NCBI GenBank assembly: GCA_015680685.1
Contig: MNCI01009000.1
Location: 71,669-94,522 of the forward strand
Source of the DNA: Gnetum montanum
Lineage: Eukaryota > Streptophyta > Gnetopsida > Gnetales > Gnetaceae
Length of the DNA stretch: 22,854 bases
Direction: 5' to 3'
This document shows, piece by piece, positions 9,601-20,030 of the stretch. A program made the position numbers and the translations under genes. The notes beneath the pieces were generated by a model. That model saw nothing but the letters and a program-made list of their open reading frames with translations, ran no database searches and had not been told where the DNA came from. The number at the start of each line of letters is the position of its first letter. The first letter of the stretch is position 1.

Positions 9601-11020
9601 CAAGATGAGGAACAAGTTCTTTACAAAATATTCGAAATGTATGTGATTATTGACTCACATGCAAACTAACTCAAATAGAATAGATAGATGCTAAGTACCC
9701 AGGTGTATAAATTTACAATCTTTTACAAAATTGGGTGTTCATGACAATAGAATTGAACACCCTAGAATAAACTTACATCCAACTTCTCTGGAAGCTTAAG
9801 GATGAGGGAGAATATTCAACAATCATGAAGGGTCCTCGTCACATGGTGTTTCTACTTCTTTCTTGGTGAATACAATCCTACTTCCAATCCATGCTTTCCA
9901 CTACAATCACAACAAAATTATGGATTAGTATGCAATGTGTAATGTAGAGCTTTTAGGTACCTTGTCTCATCAGTAGTTACATTTGGCTAGGTTTTAATTA
10001 TGGTGGATTAATTTCTTTAATAGTGTTAGTGGGAAAACTAAAAAATAGGGTGAAATGAATAAGTAGTCCATTAAATTTTGAAATGTCCAAATGTGATGAA
10101 ATGCTTGAAGAGGGTTAAAGAATTCACTATAATAAAAAGAGGATTTCACTAAAAAATTTTGTGAATATGCACATAATTGCATGTCATTGATGGGGCATGC
10201 AAAATTATTTGATTGTGAGAATGTCTAAGGATAAATAACTTAACTAACCCAACCAAAAGGTATGCAAATGGATCCTCCCCAAATAAGGCACATGCCCTTT
10301 GTTTCCCTTGCATAACCTCAAATCAAGGAGTCTGTGAGCCCCATGGATGATTAATTGTTATGAAAATTTAAGTATGAACACCTAGAAGAAACTACCTAAG
10401 AATTTTGACCCATCAAACCAAGACATTGAACAAGAACATGAACATCAGTAGTGAGGTGAGGCATGGAAAGCATAGATGGATGAGAGAGAAAGTAGAATGG
10501 AGTTTCCAATTAAGGTCACATGAAGTCCCTTGTGAATTTTGTGGTTAAATAACCAAATAAAATAGACCAAAACCAACCACATTCAATGAATTCGCATTAC
10601 CACTCTAAGATTAGTCCACCCCCTTGAGACACAAGAGTGCTCCCATAGAACAACCACCATTCCTTATTTAAGAAGAAAAGAGAAGTAGGAAGTAAAAGAG
10701 GGCCTTGGTTAGAGGAGACCTTCAGGCATGGGTAACATGTCTTTCTAGTCCCATAACTAGTGCTTGTAACTTGTTTATTTTGTCTAAAGTATGTGCTTTC
10801 AATTCCATCATTGTTGTTTTGTTATTTTTTTTCTTTTTTAAAATGGGAATGACACCATGAAAAGACTTATTCAACTTCTTATTATTGGTTGATATGGAAT
10901 GGTAAGAAATCCATGAAAACACACATGCACCCAAGTAAGTAGAAAGTCACAAAAAGTATCGAGTTCCCTTGAAGTCACACCATATTCAAACCTTTGAATC
11001 CTTTTCAAATCAAAAACTAT
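9601..11020 (-). other. 3' region of element A, no clear coding
   Basis: This aligns with B 14860-16390 block for block (for example TTAACTAACC near 10231 and near 15508, and ACACATGCACCCA near 10920 and near 16291). A minus-strand ORF of 70 codons (10722-10934) ends M-G-L-E-R-H-V-T-H-A, inside the 30-bp motif that B lacks. I see no domain and treat the region as noncoding. It carries one copy of the unit that is triplicated in B at 16004-16250. At 11020/11021 it is fused directly to the integrase remnant. Confidence 0.5.
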
Positions 11021-11800
11021 CCTATAGGGAGTTTCCATGTTGAGTGATAGGTCCAAAGGGAATTGTTGTGTTTTGTGCTCTAGTCTCTCCTATATTTGTT
11101 AACAATTTTTATTAGGATCTTTGTGATTTTCCTATTTATAACTATAGCTTGGCCATTGCCTTGGGATGGTAGGATGTTGTTAGTTTATGCTCAACCCCCA
11201 AGCGCTGCATGAGCTAGAAGGTAGTGTCTATAAATTGAGTTTCATTATCATAAATACATGCATGTAGCACACCAAAACCTATTCATGACATTCTATTATA
11301 CAAACTGAGTAGTAGTAGAAGATGTACAATCAACGATGGCTGCTACTTTTGTCATTTCATACAATAGTGAATAGTGACTATGATGTATGCCTTTCCATTT
11401 GACATGGGCATGATGGGACCCATGAACTTAATGCCCCTGATGTCGAAGGCTTCTAATGGTTCAATCCACTGTTGAGGTCCCTCCATTTGAGCAGTCATTC
11501 CAAGATCTTAATGGTAGTGTTCATAAGAGTGTACAAATTGGTGAGCATCCTTGAAAATTATTGGCCAATAATCTCTTGCCATTAGTATTTTAATGGTCAT
11601 GCATCTCCCAACATAGTGGCCCCCATAAGGTCCCTCATAAGCATCTTGGAGAACATGCAGTTGTTCGACATCAGGGACACACTATTGAACCAGGCCATTG
11701 ACGCACACCTTGTAAAGGTGTCTGTTGATCTCCATGAAGCATTTCACCTGGTGAAGAAACTATTTTTTTTTTTGGTAGTCCTGGCATCTCTTAAGTGAGA
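11021..11800 (-). pseudogene. Integrase remnant, element A
   Basis: Integrase inserts the cDNA copy into the host chromosome. On the sense strand there is a zinc-binding part with a G-P-x-G-G-H-Y-like run (about 11600-11640), then a core reading G-I-K-F-M-G (about 11423), Y-D-N-E-T-Q-F (about 11247) and H-P-x-x-N-G-Q-A-I-V (about 11175). Against the D-D-E triad, the first Asp is Lys, the second Asp is retained, and the Glu is Ile, so the core is dead. The frame shifts several times. After W-K-L-P-I-G (about 11035) the sequence jumps straight into the 3' region, so the rest of the core and the whole C-terminal GPY/F domain, present in B, are deleted. Confidence 0.8.
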
Positions 11801-11949
11801 AGATAGTTGAGAATGTCATCATACCATTTAGGCTCAATGGGAAATTATTTAGTTATAGCCTTGGCAAAGAGGATTTCATCAAGAAATAGATTAGATAGTG
11901 GCTTTCCTCCTCTTTGTTGTTCCACTACAATTGAGACAAGTGGTTAGCA

Positions 11950-12320
11950 AGCACCTTCTCAATTTTCTTTTGATCTACCATTGTAATATTTAATTCTTGT
12001 AAGATCACTAGCCACCATATGACACAGAGGCTTACCATTGGCTTATTTATTAGGAAGTGAATTTCACTATGGTTAGTGGGCACAAAAATACTTTATATGC
12101 AAGTAGATAGTCCTAAACCTCTCTAGAGAAAACACCACTACCATCAATTCTTTTTCTATGGTGGTGTAGTTTACTTGTGCACCCACAATGCTTTAGCTTT
12201 CACAATATGTAATATGGACATTTCTTATTGTCCAAATACATAAGCACCACCCCCAAGGAATAATTTGATGCATCTATCATAACATGAAATGGTCTAGAGC
12301 AATCAAGTGCCTATATAATT
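11950..12320 (-). pseudogene. RNase H domain, element A
   Basis: RNase H degrades the RNA of the RNA-DNA hybrid during reverse transcription. The sense strand shows D-A-S-N-Y-S-L-G-V-V-L (about 12272-12240), N-Y-T-T-I-E-K-E-L-M-V-V-V-F-S-L-E (about 12173-12123) and F-V-P-T-N-H-S-E-I (about 12092-12062). These are the D-A-S-x-Y, T-x-E-K-E-L-x-A-V and T-D-H-x-A-L landmarks. The Asp of T-D-H is Asn here. It continues directly from the RT domain. Decayed. Confidence 0.85.
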
Positions 12321-12369
12321 AGAGTGCCTACAAGTTTCTCCTTCCGTTATTGGAATGCTTTTTCACATT

Positions 12370-13090
12370 TCTTGGTCTAAAAAATGGAGCATCTTTCTTT
12401 GTTAGCTCACTCAATAGTTTTGCAATCTTAGAGAAATTCTCTATGAATCATCTGTAGTAGCCAGTGTGTCTAAGGAATGACTAGACATCTTTTACAGTTT
12501 CTAGTTGGTGGGTAATTCCTTGGATGACCCTTATTTTTTCACGATTGACCTTAATCCCTACTTGTAAGATTCTATGCCCCAATACAATGCCTTCTTAGAC
12601 CATGAGATGGATCTTTTGCTAATTGATCTATAGGTTTATTTCCATACATCTTTTAAGTACTTGCCCAAGGCAATCCAAGGATTTCTCAAATGTAGCTTCA
12701 TAAGTGGAGAATTCATTCATAAAAACTTCCACTCTACTAATTCTTTGCTGCTAAAAGATGCTTAAGACTAGGCATTGGAAAGTGATAGGAAAATTATGTA
12801 GACTAAAATGCATCTTGCAATATGCAAAGGTTCCCTAGGGACTCATGAATGTTGTTTTGGCCTAGTCCTCTAGTGCAATCTGGATTTTGTTATAGCCACT
12901 ATAACCATCCAAAAAACTATAATAGTAATTTCCAAATATGGTGTCCAAAACTTGATCAACTTATAGCAACAGAAAATGATCCTCAAATGTTGCCATTTCA
13001 ACACTTAAAAATCAATGTAAACCTACCACTTTCCACCTTTCTTTGACATAATCATGAGTGGACTAACCCACTCACTATCCGAAATGGGAT
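12370..13090 (-). pseudogene. Reverse transcriptase domain, element A
   Basis: The RT copies the element RNA into DNA. In sense order: S-E-W-V-S-P-L (about 13072), F-L-D-G-Y-S-G-Y-N-K-I (about 12922-12886), F-A-Y-C-K-M (about 12832), E-V-F-M-N-E-F-S-T-Y (about 12730-12700), V-L-G-H (about 12580) and F-L-G-H-T-G-Y-Y (about 12480-12450). This is the Athila/Tat type. The catalytic F-M-D-D is F-M-N-E (codons at 12720-12712), so both Asp of that pair are changed. Stops and shifts interrupt the frame, including an in-frame TAG where Arg of W-R-V is expected. Confidence 0.88.
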
Positions 13091-13809
13091 AGATAAACCC
13101 TACCTTGAGGAGTTGTTTGATTTTCTCTTTGATGATATGCTTCAATTTGGGGTTCAAGTGCCTTTATGGTTGCCTATTTGGCTTCATGGCTAGGTCAGTG
13201 TAGATACCATGTTGGCATATCTTAGGATCAATCCTGTGAGTTTAGGATATGACCAAGCAAAGGCTATTGACCATTTGTCAACCACATTCAACAACATCTA
13301 TTTTTTTTTTCAAAACAAGATTTGCATTGATTATTACCAGCTTCCCATTTTTCAAGAATGCATATTCCATGCCAATAGGTAGAGTTTTTAACTCAAGGGA
13401 CTCTTATTTAAAATTTTCAGGAATTTCCAACTCTCCCCAATAAGTATCATCATTCACATTATCAGAGAGTTGGTGATGAACTTGCTCTAGTTCATCCATG
13501 CTTACGACATAAGTACATATAAGGCTCTGAGTAGGTTCTATGCACATTGTGTTACTTTCAAGATCAGTAGTCAACCACTGTATGCTCTCTTGTTTTATGG
13601 ATATTGTGTATAGACACCTTTGAATATATACTTCAGGTGCACACTACCTGCATGTGAAAATAGCTACTCATTTCATGGACCTGAGTTTCTACACATAATT
13701 TCACCCTATATTGTCATATACGATGCATGGAACTCACTTCTTCTCAATCTTTTTGAATGCATTTTCCTTAGATATCTCCAAGGAAAAATCTTTGATGCTC
13801 ATTCTCACA
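13091..13809 (-). pseudogene. Linker between protease and RT, element A
   Basis: This aligns with B 19480-20030. The sense strand carries the stretch that in Athila/Tat polyproteins precedes the RT fingers (L-N-P-x-L-K-x-x-I-K-E-K-I-x-x-L-L like, about 13150-13100). Frames are broken. The plus-strand ORFs of 64-67 codons here are shadows. Confidence 0.6.
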
Positions 13810-13950
13810 TCAATAGTGCTTAGCCATGCCTTTTCCATAATGATTGGGAAGTTTCCTTACAGTTCTCAACCTTGATTACTAGGAAATCAACAAGATAAGA
13901 CCACCCATAGATAGTGTTCATAGTGTCTTCTACTAGTTCCAATGGAATTG
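13810..13950 (-). pseudogene. Protease, 3' half only, element A
   Basis: The aspartic protease cleaves the Gag-Pol polyprotein. The sense strand reads I-P-L-E-L-V-E-D-T-M-N-T-I-Y-G-W-S-Y then F-L-V-I-K-V-E-N, matching B (L-G-L-V-E-D-I-V-S-T-I...). Everything upstream, including the active-site Asp segment, is missing: the sequence passes at 13950/13951 straight into the terminus of L2. A minus-strand ORF (13820-14086) runs across the junction and so fuses LTR-derived residues to the protease; it is an accident of the deletion. Confidence 0.8.
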
Positions 13951-14822
13951 TGAAAAGTGGTGAGGCACCCCTACAACCAACCATACAAATCACTAAAGTG
14001 TTACGCATGATCCAATTGAATTCTATGGACCTATAGTTATCTAATACACTAGATCTTCTAGGGAGTGAAATGGACATTAAGAACATTCATTGTCTTCCCA
14101 GCTATACTTGTGAAGTTTAAGTGTAATTGAGATATATGATTTTTCTTATTTTATATTTTATGAGTTTGATTACCTACAACAAGAATGAAAGGTAAAGTAA
14201 TTGAAGATCTAATTCATCTATTACCTAGCTAGCCTAACACAAGCAACCACCCCACTTTCCTAGACACATCTTGAACACATATAGCACTGCTTAGCTACCA
14301 AATCTTAAGTGTTGTTGGGTTACCAAGTACTATATGACTACTCAAAGTGGTCATGCTTGCATTCATTAACTACTAGAAATAAATTGATTAATTCAAATGC
14401 ATTAAAATAAAGAGTAAGAAAGTAAAGTGCAATAAAGGAAATATTAAGCTATTCTTAGTGCTGTAAGGATTGTCAAAAGAGTTCATTTTATTCCCATCAC
14501 ATTGCTGCACTCGAGTACATCATTACTTAAACAAAGAATTGTACACACTTAGACTCCTTCTATGGGCACTTAGAAAATTGACTAAGAATGACCCAAAATT
14601 GACTATGAAAACTATAGCCCAGGTGTGCCATTTATACACTTAGGATATATACCTCAAGGTTGCATACACAACATTGCATTAAGGCCTTGACATCGCATAC
14701 ACAATTTCACGACTCCAACATTGCATACGCAACATTGCACAAGGCCTCAATGTCACATACATGACATCGTGACTTCAACATCACGTACCTACATTGCAGC
14801 AGACATAAAATGCAATTCATCA
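13951..14822 (-). mobile_element. LTR L2, shared by elements A and B
   Basis: This LTR of 872 bp serves as 5' LTR of A (on its left) and 3' LTR of B (on its right). The left terminus TGAAAA-GTGG aligns base for base with TGATGA-GTGG of L3. The right end is TCATCA followed by the polypurine tract of B. It aligns with L1 throughout. The sense strand has TATAAATGG (14636-14628) as a TATA box. Its U3 carries a 61-bp tandem repeat absent from L1, which accounts for part of the spacing difference. Confidence 0.85.
14660..14800. repeat. 61-bp tandem repeat in U3 of L2, about 2.3 units
   Basis: Units start at 14660 (TTGCATACACAACATTGCAT), 14721 (TTGCATACGCAACATTGCAC) and 14781 (partial). Inside each full unit CATCGCATACA-like and AAGGCCT-containing segments recur, so the array is itself built of smaller repeats. 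L1 has no such array and L0 has a different one. Confidence 0.75.
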
Positions 14823-14860
14823 TACCCCCATGACTAAATGAAAATTTTTCCTCAAGTGTA
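14823..14860 (-). promoter_or_regulatory. Polypurine tract of element B
   Basis: The sense strand reads CACTTGAGGAAAAATTTTCA, then TTTAGTCATGGGGGTA directly before TGATGAATTG of L2. This matches the tract of A and sets the L2 boundary at 14822. Confidence 0.75.
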
Positions 14861-16850
14861 GAAAAGGAGGAACAAGTTCTTTACAAAATAATATATTGGA
14901 TAGGTATGGGATTATTAAGTGATATTACAAATTGCTGTAAATGAAATAGATAGACTCTGAGTGCTCAAGTGTATGGAGTTACAATTTTTACAACATTGGA
15001 TGTTCATGATAAGAGAAGTGAACACCCTAGATAACATTGGCATCTAATGTCTCTTTGTAGTAAAATAATGAGAGAGAAAATAGATACAATGAGCACAAAT
15101 GGTCCTCATTGTGTGGTACTGTTGCATCCTTGGTGAAGATAGTTTCACTTCCAATTCATGCTTCCCACTACAATCACAATAGAATCATGAATTAGTATCC
15201 AATGTGTAACACAATGGTTAAATTGCTTGTCTCTTCAGTGGTTACACTAGGCTAAGTTGTGATTGTGGTAGATTGGTTTCTTCAGTAGTGTTAGCAGGAA
15301 GGCTGACAAATAGGATAAAATAGACAAGTAGTCCATTAAATTGCAAAATGTTTAATACAAGGAAATATTTGAAAAGGGTATAAGAATTTACAATAATAAA
15401 AAAGAAAGTTCATTAAAAACTATTGTGAAGATGTGCAAAATTGGATATCATTGATGGGGTAAACAATAAGAATTTGATTGTAAGAGTGTCTAAGGGTAAA
15501 GAACTTAACTAACCTAACCAAAAGATATGCAAGTGGGTCCTCCCCAAAGAAAGCACGGGCCTTTTTGCCCTTTCATAACTTCAAACCAAAGAGTCCATGG
15601 GCTCCATGGATGATTAATGGTTACAAAAACCTAGAGGAAACTAATTAAGAATTCTGACACATCAAACTAGGACATCAAACCAAAACATAAAATTGGCAGT
15701 GAGGTGAGACATGGAAAGCATAGATGGATGAGAGTGTGTGGGATGGAGTTCCTAATTACAGTCACATGAAGTCCCTTGTGGATTTTGTGGTTAAATGACT
15801 TGATATGATCCATCCTTAGTCTAGACCAAAACCAACCATGTTCAATAACTTCACATCAACATTCTAAGATCAATCCATTCCCTAAGACACATGAGTGCTC
15901 CCATAGAAGAACCACTATTCCTTATTAGAGAAGAAGTAGGAAGTGAGGAAGGGTCTTAGTTAGAGGGGACTAATACCATAACCAATACGTGTAGCCTATT
16001 TATTCTATCTAAGGGGTGTGCTTTGAATTCTTGTTATTTTTTCTTTTTTTTGAAATGGGAACCACACTATGTAAAGACACATGCATTTATTATGTCCAAG
16101 GGGTGTGTTTTGAATCCTCATCTTCTTTTTCTGATGACAACCACATCATGCAAGGATGTACACATTTATTTTGTCCAAGGGGTGTGCTTTAAATCCTCAT
16201 TATTTTTTTCTGATGAGAACCACACCATGTAAGGACTTATTCAAATTCCTTTATTGATTGACATAAAATAGTAAGAAATTCATGAAAACACACATGCACC
16301 CAGGAAAATAGAAAAGTACAAAGAATACCAAATCCCTTTGAAGCCACACTCTATTCAAATCTTTAAATCCTTCCCAAGTCTAGAAACTACCAAAGTCACA
16401 AATTTATTAAAGTTCTATTAATGAAAAATGGACTACACATTTCTAAAATAAGGAAAACCATAGATTTTGTGAATGGGTGGATGCTATAGACTCACTACTT
16501 GTTGCATGAAAAGAAACCATGTCCTAATTATCTGTAACAAAATTCAAAGCTAGAAACTAGACACCAACAATCAAAGAAAAATAATAGTGCATACCACCAT
16601 CAAGTAACACATCACCAATGTACCTAGCACTTATTAACAAAAAGTTAGAAAACCATATCAAATAAGAGAAAATATGAAAGAAAGTGTAAAATATTCAAGA
16701 AATAGCAAATTTACTAACGATGGGGTAAAACAAAAATTAGAAAAGATTAATAACATCAAAATAAAAATATGTAAAATAAAGAATGTGTAAAACAAAAAAT
16801 GTGTAAAACAAGAAAGTTAAAAAATTTAGAAGTCATTTTTATGATTAACA
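14861..16850 (-). other. 3' region of element B
   Basis: This 2-kb stretch lies between the end of integrase and the polypurine tract, with no convincing coding. It matches the 3' region of A up to about 16390. Beyond that (16391-16850) is an A-rich stretch that A has lost, with short repeats of ATGTGTAAAACAA around 16764-16820. Near 16860-16890, just after the integrase, the sense strand has TTTCAACTTAGTCATGGAGG, a near copy of the polypurine-tract context at the LTR. Confidence 0.5.
16004..16250. repeat. Triplicated 79-87-bp unit in the 3' region of B
   Basis: AAGGGGTGTG marks three units at 16011, 16098 and 16177 (spacing 87 and 79 bp). Each continues TTTGAATC...T-rich...GAACCACAC.ATG.AAGGA. 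Element A has one copy (about 10785-10870), so the expansion is specific to B. The plus-strand 69-codon ORF here is simply the repeat read through. Confidence 0.8.
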
Positions 16851-16889
16851 TGAGTGGCCATCTCCTCCATGACTAAGTTGAAAGGAGGA

Positions 16890-18130
16890 GATTCAAAATA
16901 TGGAGTATGGTTGTCCATATAATGAAGTGCTTATTGTGTTGGTTGGCATATACTCATGGAAAGGTTTAATTTATTGGATGTTGACTAGCTATTTTTTGTT
17001 TGGGCTCTCAAGTTTATAGATCATCATGGCCCTAGACGAAAAAGTCTTGTAAATAATGTAAGGTCCTTCCCATAATGTTTGAAACTTAGTTCATTGAGAT
17101 ATGTGTTTGGGGTTATAGTAGAGAACCTTATCTCCTTATTGAAATTTGACTCTTCTAATTTTTAGGTCATGACACTTTTTGTTATAGGCCTTGTGCAAAT
17201 CATTAGATGATAAGGTTACTAATTGATTTTTATCTAGCAAGTTGAGATTCATCAATCATTCTTTTTAGGTTGGACTCAAGTCAAGGTCAAGGTCAAAAGT
17301 TGTTGAAAGTGTACAGAGCTTAGATTGAATAGGAAGTGTTGGTAATTTTCTATACACATGCTCATAGGGAGAGTAGCCTATAGGAAGTTTCCATGTTGAG
17401 TAGTAGGCCCAAAGGGCATCGTTGAGTTTCATGCTCCAATCCTTTCTATTCTTGCTAATAGTTCTTGTTAGTATCCTTATAATTTTCCTATTGGTAACCT
17501 TAGCTTGACCATTAGCTTAGGGATGGAAAGGTGTTGTGAGTTTATGTTCAACCCCCAAGTGTTGCATGAGCTTCCAAAAACTAGTGCCTATAAAATGAAT
17601 TCCATTATTAGAAATTAATGCATGTGGCACACAAACCTATTTACAATGTTTTGTTGTACAAACTAAGCAATAATAGAAGATGTATAGTCGATGATGGCTA
17701 TTGCTTCTACCCCCTTCATACAATAGTTAATAGTGACTATGATGTATGCCTTTCCATTTGACATGGGCATGATGGAACCCATGAAGTCAATGCCCTAGAT
17801 GTTAAAGTGTTCCAATCGTTGGATCCATTATTGAGGTACCTCCATTTAAGTAGTTATTCCACAATCTCATTGGCATCATTTACAAGAACAGATGTAATGG
17901 TGAGCATCCCTAAAGAGTTCTGGCCAATAGTAGCTTGCCATCAAGATTTAATGGCCATGCATCTCCTAGCATAGTGTCCTCCACAAGGACCTTCATGAGT
18001 GTATTGAATGTACAATTGATTAGCATTAAGGACACACCAATGAACTAGGCCATCAGTACACACCTTGTAGAGATGTCTATTGATCTTCATAAAGTGCTTG
18101 ACCTAGTGAAGAACTTCTATTTCTTCCAGT
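16890..18130 (-). pseudogene. Integrase, element B, all three domains
   Basis: In sense order there is an H2C2 zinc-binding part with T-H-E-G-P-C-G-G-H-Y-A (about 17995-17960), a catalytic core with G-I-D-F-M-G (about 17795), I-S-N-N-G-I-H-F (about 17615) and H-P-x-A-N-G-Q-A-K-V-T-N-R (about 17525-17490), and a C-terminal part with L-W-E-G-P-Y (about 17080-17060) and I-K-P-F-H-E-Y-M-P (about 16970-16945). The L-W-E-G-P-Y run is the GPY/F module of Ty3/gypsy integrases. There is no chromodomain, which fits the Athila/Tat group. Of the D-D-E triad the first Asp is kept, the second is Asn and the Glu is Lys, both G-to-A on the sense strand. Several frameshifts occur. Confidence 0.88.
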
Positions 18131-18289
18131 TCTCCAACCCTTATAGCATCTCCTAGGAAAGATGATAGGTGAGAATGTTATCATATCATTTTGGCTCATT
18201 GGGCCTTTGTTCAATTATAGCCCCAACAAAGAGGAGTTCATTAGGAAACATATTAGAGAGTGGACTTTCTTCTTCTTTGTCATCCCATC

Positions 18290-18680
18290 ACAACTAAGAC
18301 AAGTAATCAACAACCACATTTGCAATGCCCTTTCAATCTACCATCGTGAGATCGAATTCTTGCAAGATCATCAGCCACCATATGACATAGGGGCTCATCA
18401 TTGGCTTGTTCATTAGGAAGTAGATGGCACTATGGTCTATGTGCACAAACACCTTATATTCAAGCACATAATGCATGAACTTCTCTAGAGCAAATACCAC
18501 TACCATCAATTCTTTTTCTATAGTAGTGTAGTTCAGTTGTGCATCACAATGCTATGGCTACATAGTGGATATAGTATGGACATTTCTTGTTATTTAACTA
18601 CATTAAGAAAGCTTCCAAGGAATAATTCAATACATCCATCATAATATGAAATGATCTAAACCAATCAGGTGCTTGTAGGA
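18290..18680 (-). pseudogene. RNase H domain, element B
   Basis: The sense strand shows L-N-Y-S-L-E-A-F-L where D-A-S-x-Y is expected (Asp lost, about 18630), a Y-x-x-x-E-K-E-L-like run (about 18530-18500), and F-V-H-I-D-H-S-A-I (about 18452-18425), then F-D-L-T-(I)-V-D-R-K-like sequence leading to the Athila-type spacer before integrase. It follows the RT domain directly. Decayed; plus-strand ORFs here are shadows. Confidence 0.82.
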
Positions 18681-18689
18681 TTGGAGTTT

Positions 18690-19480
18690 CTACAAGTTTT
18701 TCTTTCAATTGTTGGAATGCTTTCTGATATTCTACAGTCTAGACAAAGGAAGCATCTTTCTTTATTAGCTCCACCAATGGTTTTGTGACTTTAAAGAAAT
18801 TCTCTATGAATCATTAGTAGTAGCCAGTATGTCCAAGGAATGACAAAACATCTTTAACTATTTCTAGTTGGTAGGTTATTCCTTAGATGATCCTTATTTT
18901 TTAGGGTTCACCTCAATTCCTACTTATGATATTCTATGCCCCAGTACAATGTCCTCTTCGACCATGAGGTGACTTTTCTACCAATTAAGCCCCAAGCTAG
19001 TTTCAACACATTATTTGAACACTTAGTCAAGGTGGTCCAAGGCTTGCTCAAATGTAGCTCCATAGGTGGAGAAGTCATTCATAAAGACTTCTACACCACT
19101 ACCAATCTATTGTTGAAAAATGCTTAGAACCAAGCGTTCGAATGTGGCAAGAGCATTGCATAGACTAAACAACATCTTAAAATATGCAAAAGTCCCCCAT
19201 GGACTCATGAATGTTGTCTTTGTTTAGTCTTTTATTACAATTTGAATTTGGTTATAGCCACTATAACCATCTAGAAAGCTATAGTAGCAATGCCTAGATA
19301 TGGTGTCAAGCACCTAGTCAACAAATGACAATAGAATAGAATCCTTAAATGTTGCCATGTTTAGTAGCCTCAAATCAATACAAACCTACCACTTGCCATC
19401 TTTATTCAACATAATCACGAGTGAACTAACCCACTCACTATCTGCATTGGGATAAATGAACCCCATCTTAAGAAGTTACT
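18690..19480 (-). pseudogene. Reverse transcriptase domain, element B
   Basis: The frame is followed easily on the sense strand with stops but few shifts. Landmarks are Y-P-N-A-D-S-E-W-V-S (about 19460-19435), K-W-stop-V-C-I-D-L (about 19390), F-L-D-G-Y-S-G-Y-N-Q-I (about 19278-19245), G-T-F-A-Y-F-K-M-L-F-S-L-C-N-A (about 19198-19155), E-V-F-M-N-D-F-S-T-Y-G (about 19093-19060) and F-L-G-H-T-G-Y-Y (about 18840). The catalytic F-M-D-D is F-M-N-D (codons 19082-19074), the same first change as in A. Other motifs are well kept for so old a copy. Confidence 0.9.
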
Positions 19481-20030
19481 TGATTTCCTCCTTGATGATT
19501 TGCTTCAATTCGGGATTCAACTACATCTATGGTTGTCATTTTGGCTTCATGGCTAGGTCAGTGTAGATGCGATGTTGGCATATCCTAGGATCAATCCCTA
19601 TGAGTTCAAGATATGACCAAGAAAAAGATGTTGACCATCTTTCAACTACTTTCAACAACATCTTTTTCTATTCTATAGTAAGTTTTGCATTAATTATAAC
19701 CAGGTTCCCATTTTCCAAAAACACATATTCCATTTCAGCCAATAGTGTTTTTAGCTCAAGTGGTTTTTATTTGAATTTGTTAGGAATTTCCAACTCTTCC
19801 CAATGAGTATTATCATTTTTATCATTAGAGAGTTAGTGATGAACTTGCTCTAGTTCATCCATGCTTGTGACATATGCATATGTCAAGCTCTGAGTTGGTT
19901 CCATGCAAAGTGTGCTACTTTTAGAATCAATAGTCAACCACTAGGTGTCCTCCTATTTTGTGGCTGCTGCATATAGACACCTTTGAATTTCTACTTCTAG
20001 AAAACACTATTTTCATGTAGAAATAGATGC
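19481..20030 (-). pseudogene. Linker between protease and RT, element B
   Basis: The sense strand reads in one frame E-E-L-E-I-P-N-K-F-K (about 19805), P-L-E-L-K-T-L-L-A-E-M-E-Y-V-F-L (about 19760-19715), I-G-I-D-P-R-I-C-Q-H-R-I (about 19600) and L-N-P-E-L-K-Q-I-I-K-E-E-I-K (about 19520-19480). This is the conserved region before the RT fingers in Athila/Tat Pol (compare L-P-x-H-L-K-Y-V-F-L and G-I-S-P-S-I-C-x-H-R-I, from memory). Stops again sit where Gln or Arg is likely. Confidence 0.8.

Larger units (their letters stand above)
9563..13950 (-). mobile_element. Internal region of element A, Athila/Tat-like Ty3/gypsy, deleted
   Basis: The region lies between L1 and L2 and reads on the minus strand as part of PR, RT, RNase H, part of IN and a 3' untranslated region: the gypsy order. 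It is 4,388 bp against 7,596 bp in B. Two deletions explain nearly all the difference. One removes gag and the 5' half of PR (equivalent to about B 20317-22418), the other the end of IN (equivalent to about B 16391-17376). The RT motifs (FLDGYSGYN, FLGHTGYYR) and the L-G-S-S-type protease seen in B point to the Athila/Tat group rather than chromoviruses; the group assignment is from memory of family motifs. No reading frame is intact. Confidence 0.85.

Noticed and set aside
16023-16232. Plus-strand 69-codon ORF with repeated segments as a repeat protein
   Set aside because: It is the 79-87-bp tandem repeat read through, in the noncoding 3' region and on the antisense strand of the element.
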